Source: Chitinophagaceae bacterium UBA3961 (lineage in GTDB: Bacteria; Bacteroidota; Bacteroidia; Chitinophagales; Chitinophagaceae). Taken from it: a stretch of 7,820 bases of DNA. The translations under genes were made by a program, and so were the position numbers. The DNA is taken from the NCBI GenBank assembly GCA_002385265.1, contig DGDD01000225.1, positions 1 to 7,820 on the forward strand, read 5' to 3'. The notes beneath the pieces were generated by a model. That model did no database searches. It had not been told where the DNA came from and worked only from the letters and a program-made list of their open reading frames with translations. Positions 6,590 through 7,820 of this stretch are shown here, piece by piece. The stretch's first letter is position 1, and every line of letters starts with the position of its first letter.

Positions 6590-7820
6590 TTAGGTGGCAG
6601 ACAATTCCGGTTGAAATTCTTGTTGCAGTTCATCCACGACCAGATACAATTGTTCAATCATACATTCGAGGTCTGCTTTGTTTTTCGCCGTAATGTTGTG
6701 TATCGTGTGTTTGTTCCAGCGGGCTACAATTTTGAACAAACTTTCAATACAAAAGTGATGAATAGAAGAAGTGAGGTAATGAACAATTCTCTTGGCTTCT
6801 TCTGAGTCGCCATTAGACAATGCTTTTTTAAGTTGAATAAGCCTTGTGGGTGTTTCTGTACAAAATTCAATTACCAATTTGCGCAATTGTTCTTGATTGA
6901 AATCCAGCATCTCAGCGAGTGTTTCCAAATTGTAAAGGGTGCCCTTGAGTGTTGTAGGGTATTCCGCTTCTTTTTCAAGTGGGCCACTCAAGTGAACCAA
7001 ACAAGCTTCTAGCAATTGATCTTTTTTGAAGGGCTTGAATACTACGGCATTGAATCCTGATTTCAGGCAGTTTTCTTTTTCTTCAGTGAGCGCATTGGCA
7101 GTGAGCGCAATTACTCTCAACTTGCATCCGAATCGTTCTCTGATCAATTTTACCGCTTCAATTCCACTCATAACCGGCATTTGGATATCAGAGATCACCA
7201 AGTCAAAGCTCTTAGTTGTAAGTGCATTGATCAAGTCGAGTCCGTTTTGAACCATTTCTACCTGAGCTCCCGCCTTGCTAAGTATACTTCTGATTACTGT
7301 AGCATTGATGTCATTATCTTCCGCTACTATGATCTCTTTACCTTTCAGGGGGTATTCTTCTGTGTAATAGGCTACTTGACTGTGGTCTGTAATTGTTTTT
7401 AACAGAGGGAGTTCAACCAATACGCTTGTGCCTGCACCTTTTTTGCTTTTCACAACAATGCTTCCATCCATTAAGGTTACCAGATGCTTGGTGATGCTCA
7501 TGCCTAAACCAGTACCTCCAAAAGACTTTGACTTTCCGTCTTGCTCTTGTGTGAAAGCATCAAAAATTCGAGGCAAAAAGGTTTCATGAATGCCAATACC
7601 TGTGTCAACTACTTCAATTAATACGAGGTCTTTATTCCTTGTTTTTTTCTTACAGAAAGCGTTGATGGAAATACTTCCAATTGTGGTGAATTTTATGGAA
7701 TTTCCGACTAAGTTGGTGATGATTTGATTGATTCTATGCGCGTCTCCGGTATATACCTCGCTTAGCTTATCGTCAAATTTGAGCTCAATTTTTACGCCAT
7801 TAACGGCAGCTTTGGGCGAC
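6590..7820 (-). CDS. Hybrid sensor histidine kinase, C-terminal part (ATPase, receiver, Hpt-like); 5' end outside window
   Basis: The frame is open from the right edge to the TAA at 6590, at least 410 codons; sensor and dimerisation/H-box regions lie beyond 7820. I translated the edge by hand. The N box is RINQIITNLVGNSIKFT (about 7735-7685), the G1 box DTGIGI (7606-7589), then LPRIFDAFTQ and FGGTGLGMSI (about 7522-7493). The receiver domain follows at about 7339-6986, with acidic AEDND, phospho-acceptor Asp at 7189-7187 (SDIQMPVMSG), Thr in IALTAN and Lys in VVFKPF (7036-7034). The C-terminal 100 or so residues look like an Hpt domain, with the candidate His in VHYLTSS at 6781-6779; the usual H-x-LKG is H-x-LTS here. 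A TTG at 7576 is an internal leucine of LPRIF, not a start. The stimulus cannot be deduced. Confidence 0.93.
   Translation of the reverse strand, partial: SPKAAVNGVKIELKFDDKLSEVYTGDAHRINQIITNLVGNSIKFTTIGSISINAFCKKKTRNKDLVLIEVVDTGIGIHETFLPRIFDAFTQEQDGKSKSFGGTGLGMSITKHLVTLMDGSIVVKSKKGAGTSVLVELPLLKTITDHSQVAYYTEEYPLKGKEIIVAEDNDINATVIRSILSKAGAQVEMVQNGLDLINALTTKSFDLVISDIQMPVMSGIEAVKLIRERFGCKLRVIALTANALTEEKENCLKSGFNAVVFKPFKKDQLLEACLVHLSGPLEKEAEYPTTLKGTLYNLETLAEMLDFNQEQLRKLVIEFCTETPTRLIQLKKALSNGDSEEAKRIVHYLTSSIHHFCIESLFKIVARWNKHTIHNITAKNKADLECMIEQLYLVVDELQQEFQPELSAT

Noticed and set aside
6563..7402. Open frames on the + strand opposite the histidine kinase
   Set aside because: They overlap conserved receiver and Hpt-like coding sequence on the minus strand and look like antisense shadows.
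7574..7576. TTG as a start for a short kinase-like protein
   Set aside because: The frame continues upstream through a complete G1 box and N box to the window edge, so this is an internal leucine codon.
1..7820. CRISPR array, insertion sequence, prophage or toxin-antitoxin system
   Set aside because: There are no regularly spaced repeats, terminal inverted repeats, transposase or integrase motifs. The small membrane proteins lack the size and partner expected of known toxin pairs.

Overview
The window looks like ordinary chromosomal DNA from a member of the Bacteroidota. The protein flavour resembles the Chitinophagaceae/Sphingobacteriia more than Bacteroides, but that finer placement is a guess. 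The evidence is AT-rich DNA, starts without convincing Shine-Dalgarno sequences, TAnnTTTG-like -7 boxes about 18 nt from ATG codons, and family members of Bacteroidota type: a ThiL with an RTDISxxGEFGLI N-terminus, a YafV-type omega-amidase, and an S41 lipoprotein. Every gene I can support is on the minus strand, so transcription runs from base 7820 towards base 1. I see no mobile element, CRISPR array, tRNA or rRNA.

In transcription order, the right end (7820-6590) holds the C-terminal part of a hybrid sensor histidine kinase (ATPase, receiver, Hpt-like domain) whose start lies outside the window. A stand-alone CheY-like response regulator follows (6475-6035), so the two may form a phosphorelay. 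Next come thiL (5945-4914), the last step of thiamine diphosphate synthesis, and 12 bp after it an S41-family peptidase lipoprotein (4901-3411). After a 109-bp gap comes a second tight pair: an omega-amidase of the YafV/Nit2 group (3301-2507) and nagA, N-acetylglucosamine-6-phosphate deacetylase (2494-1415). The left end (1305-1) holds three small multi-pass membrane proteins that I do not recognise; the last is cut by the window edge.

Three gene starts were revised. The longest frames for thiL, the 154-residue membrane protein and the kinase all begin at TTG codons that are not believable starts. In thiL the TTG lies inside the probable -7 promoter box. In the membrane protein gene it lies at the probable -33 region. 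In the kinase it is an internal leucine codon.

No clearly new multi-gene system is visible. The points most worth a second look are a perfect 15-nt palindrome sitting on the predicted transcription start of the 154-residue membrane protein gene, the run of unknown membrane proteins, an S41 peptidase without the usual C-terminal-protease lysine, and a non-canonical Hpt domain on the kinase.
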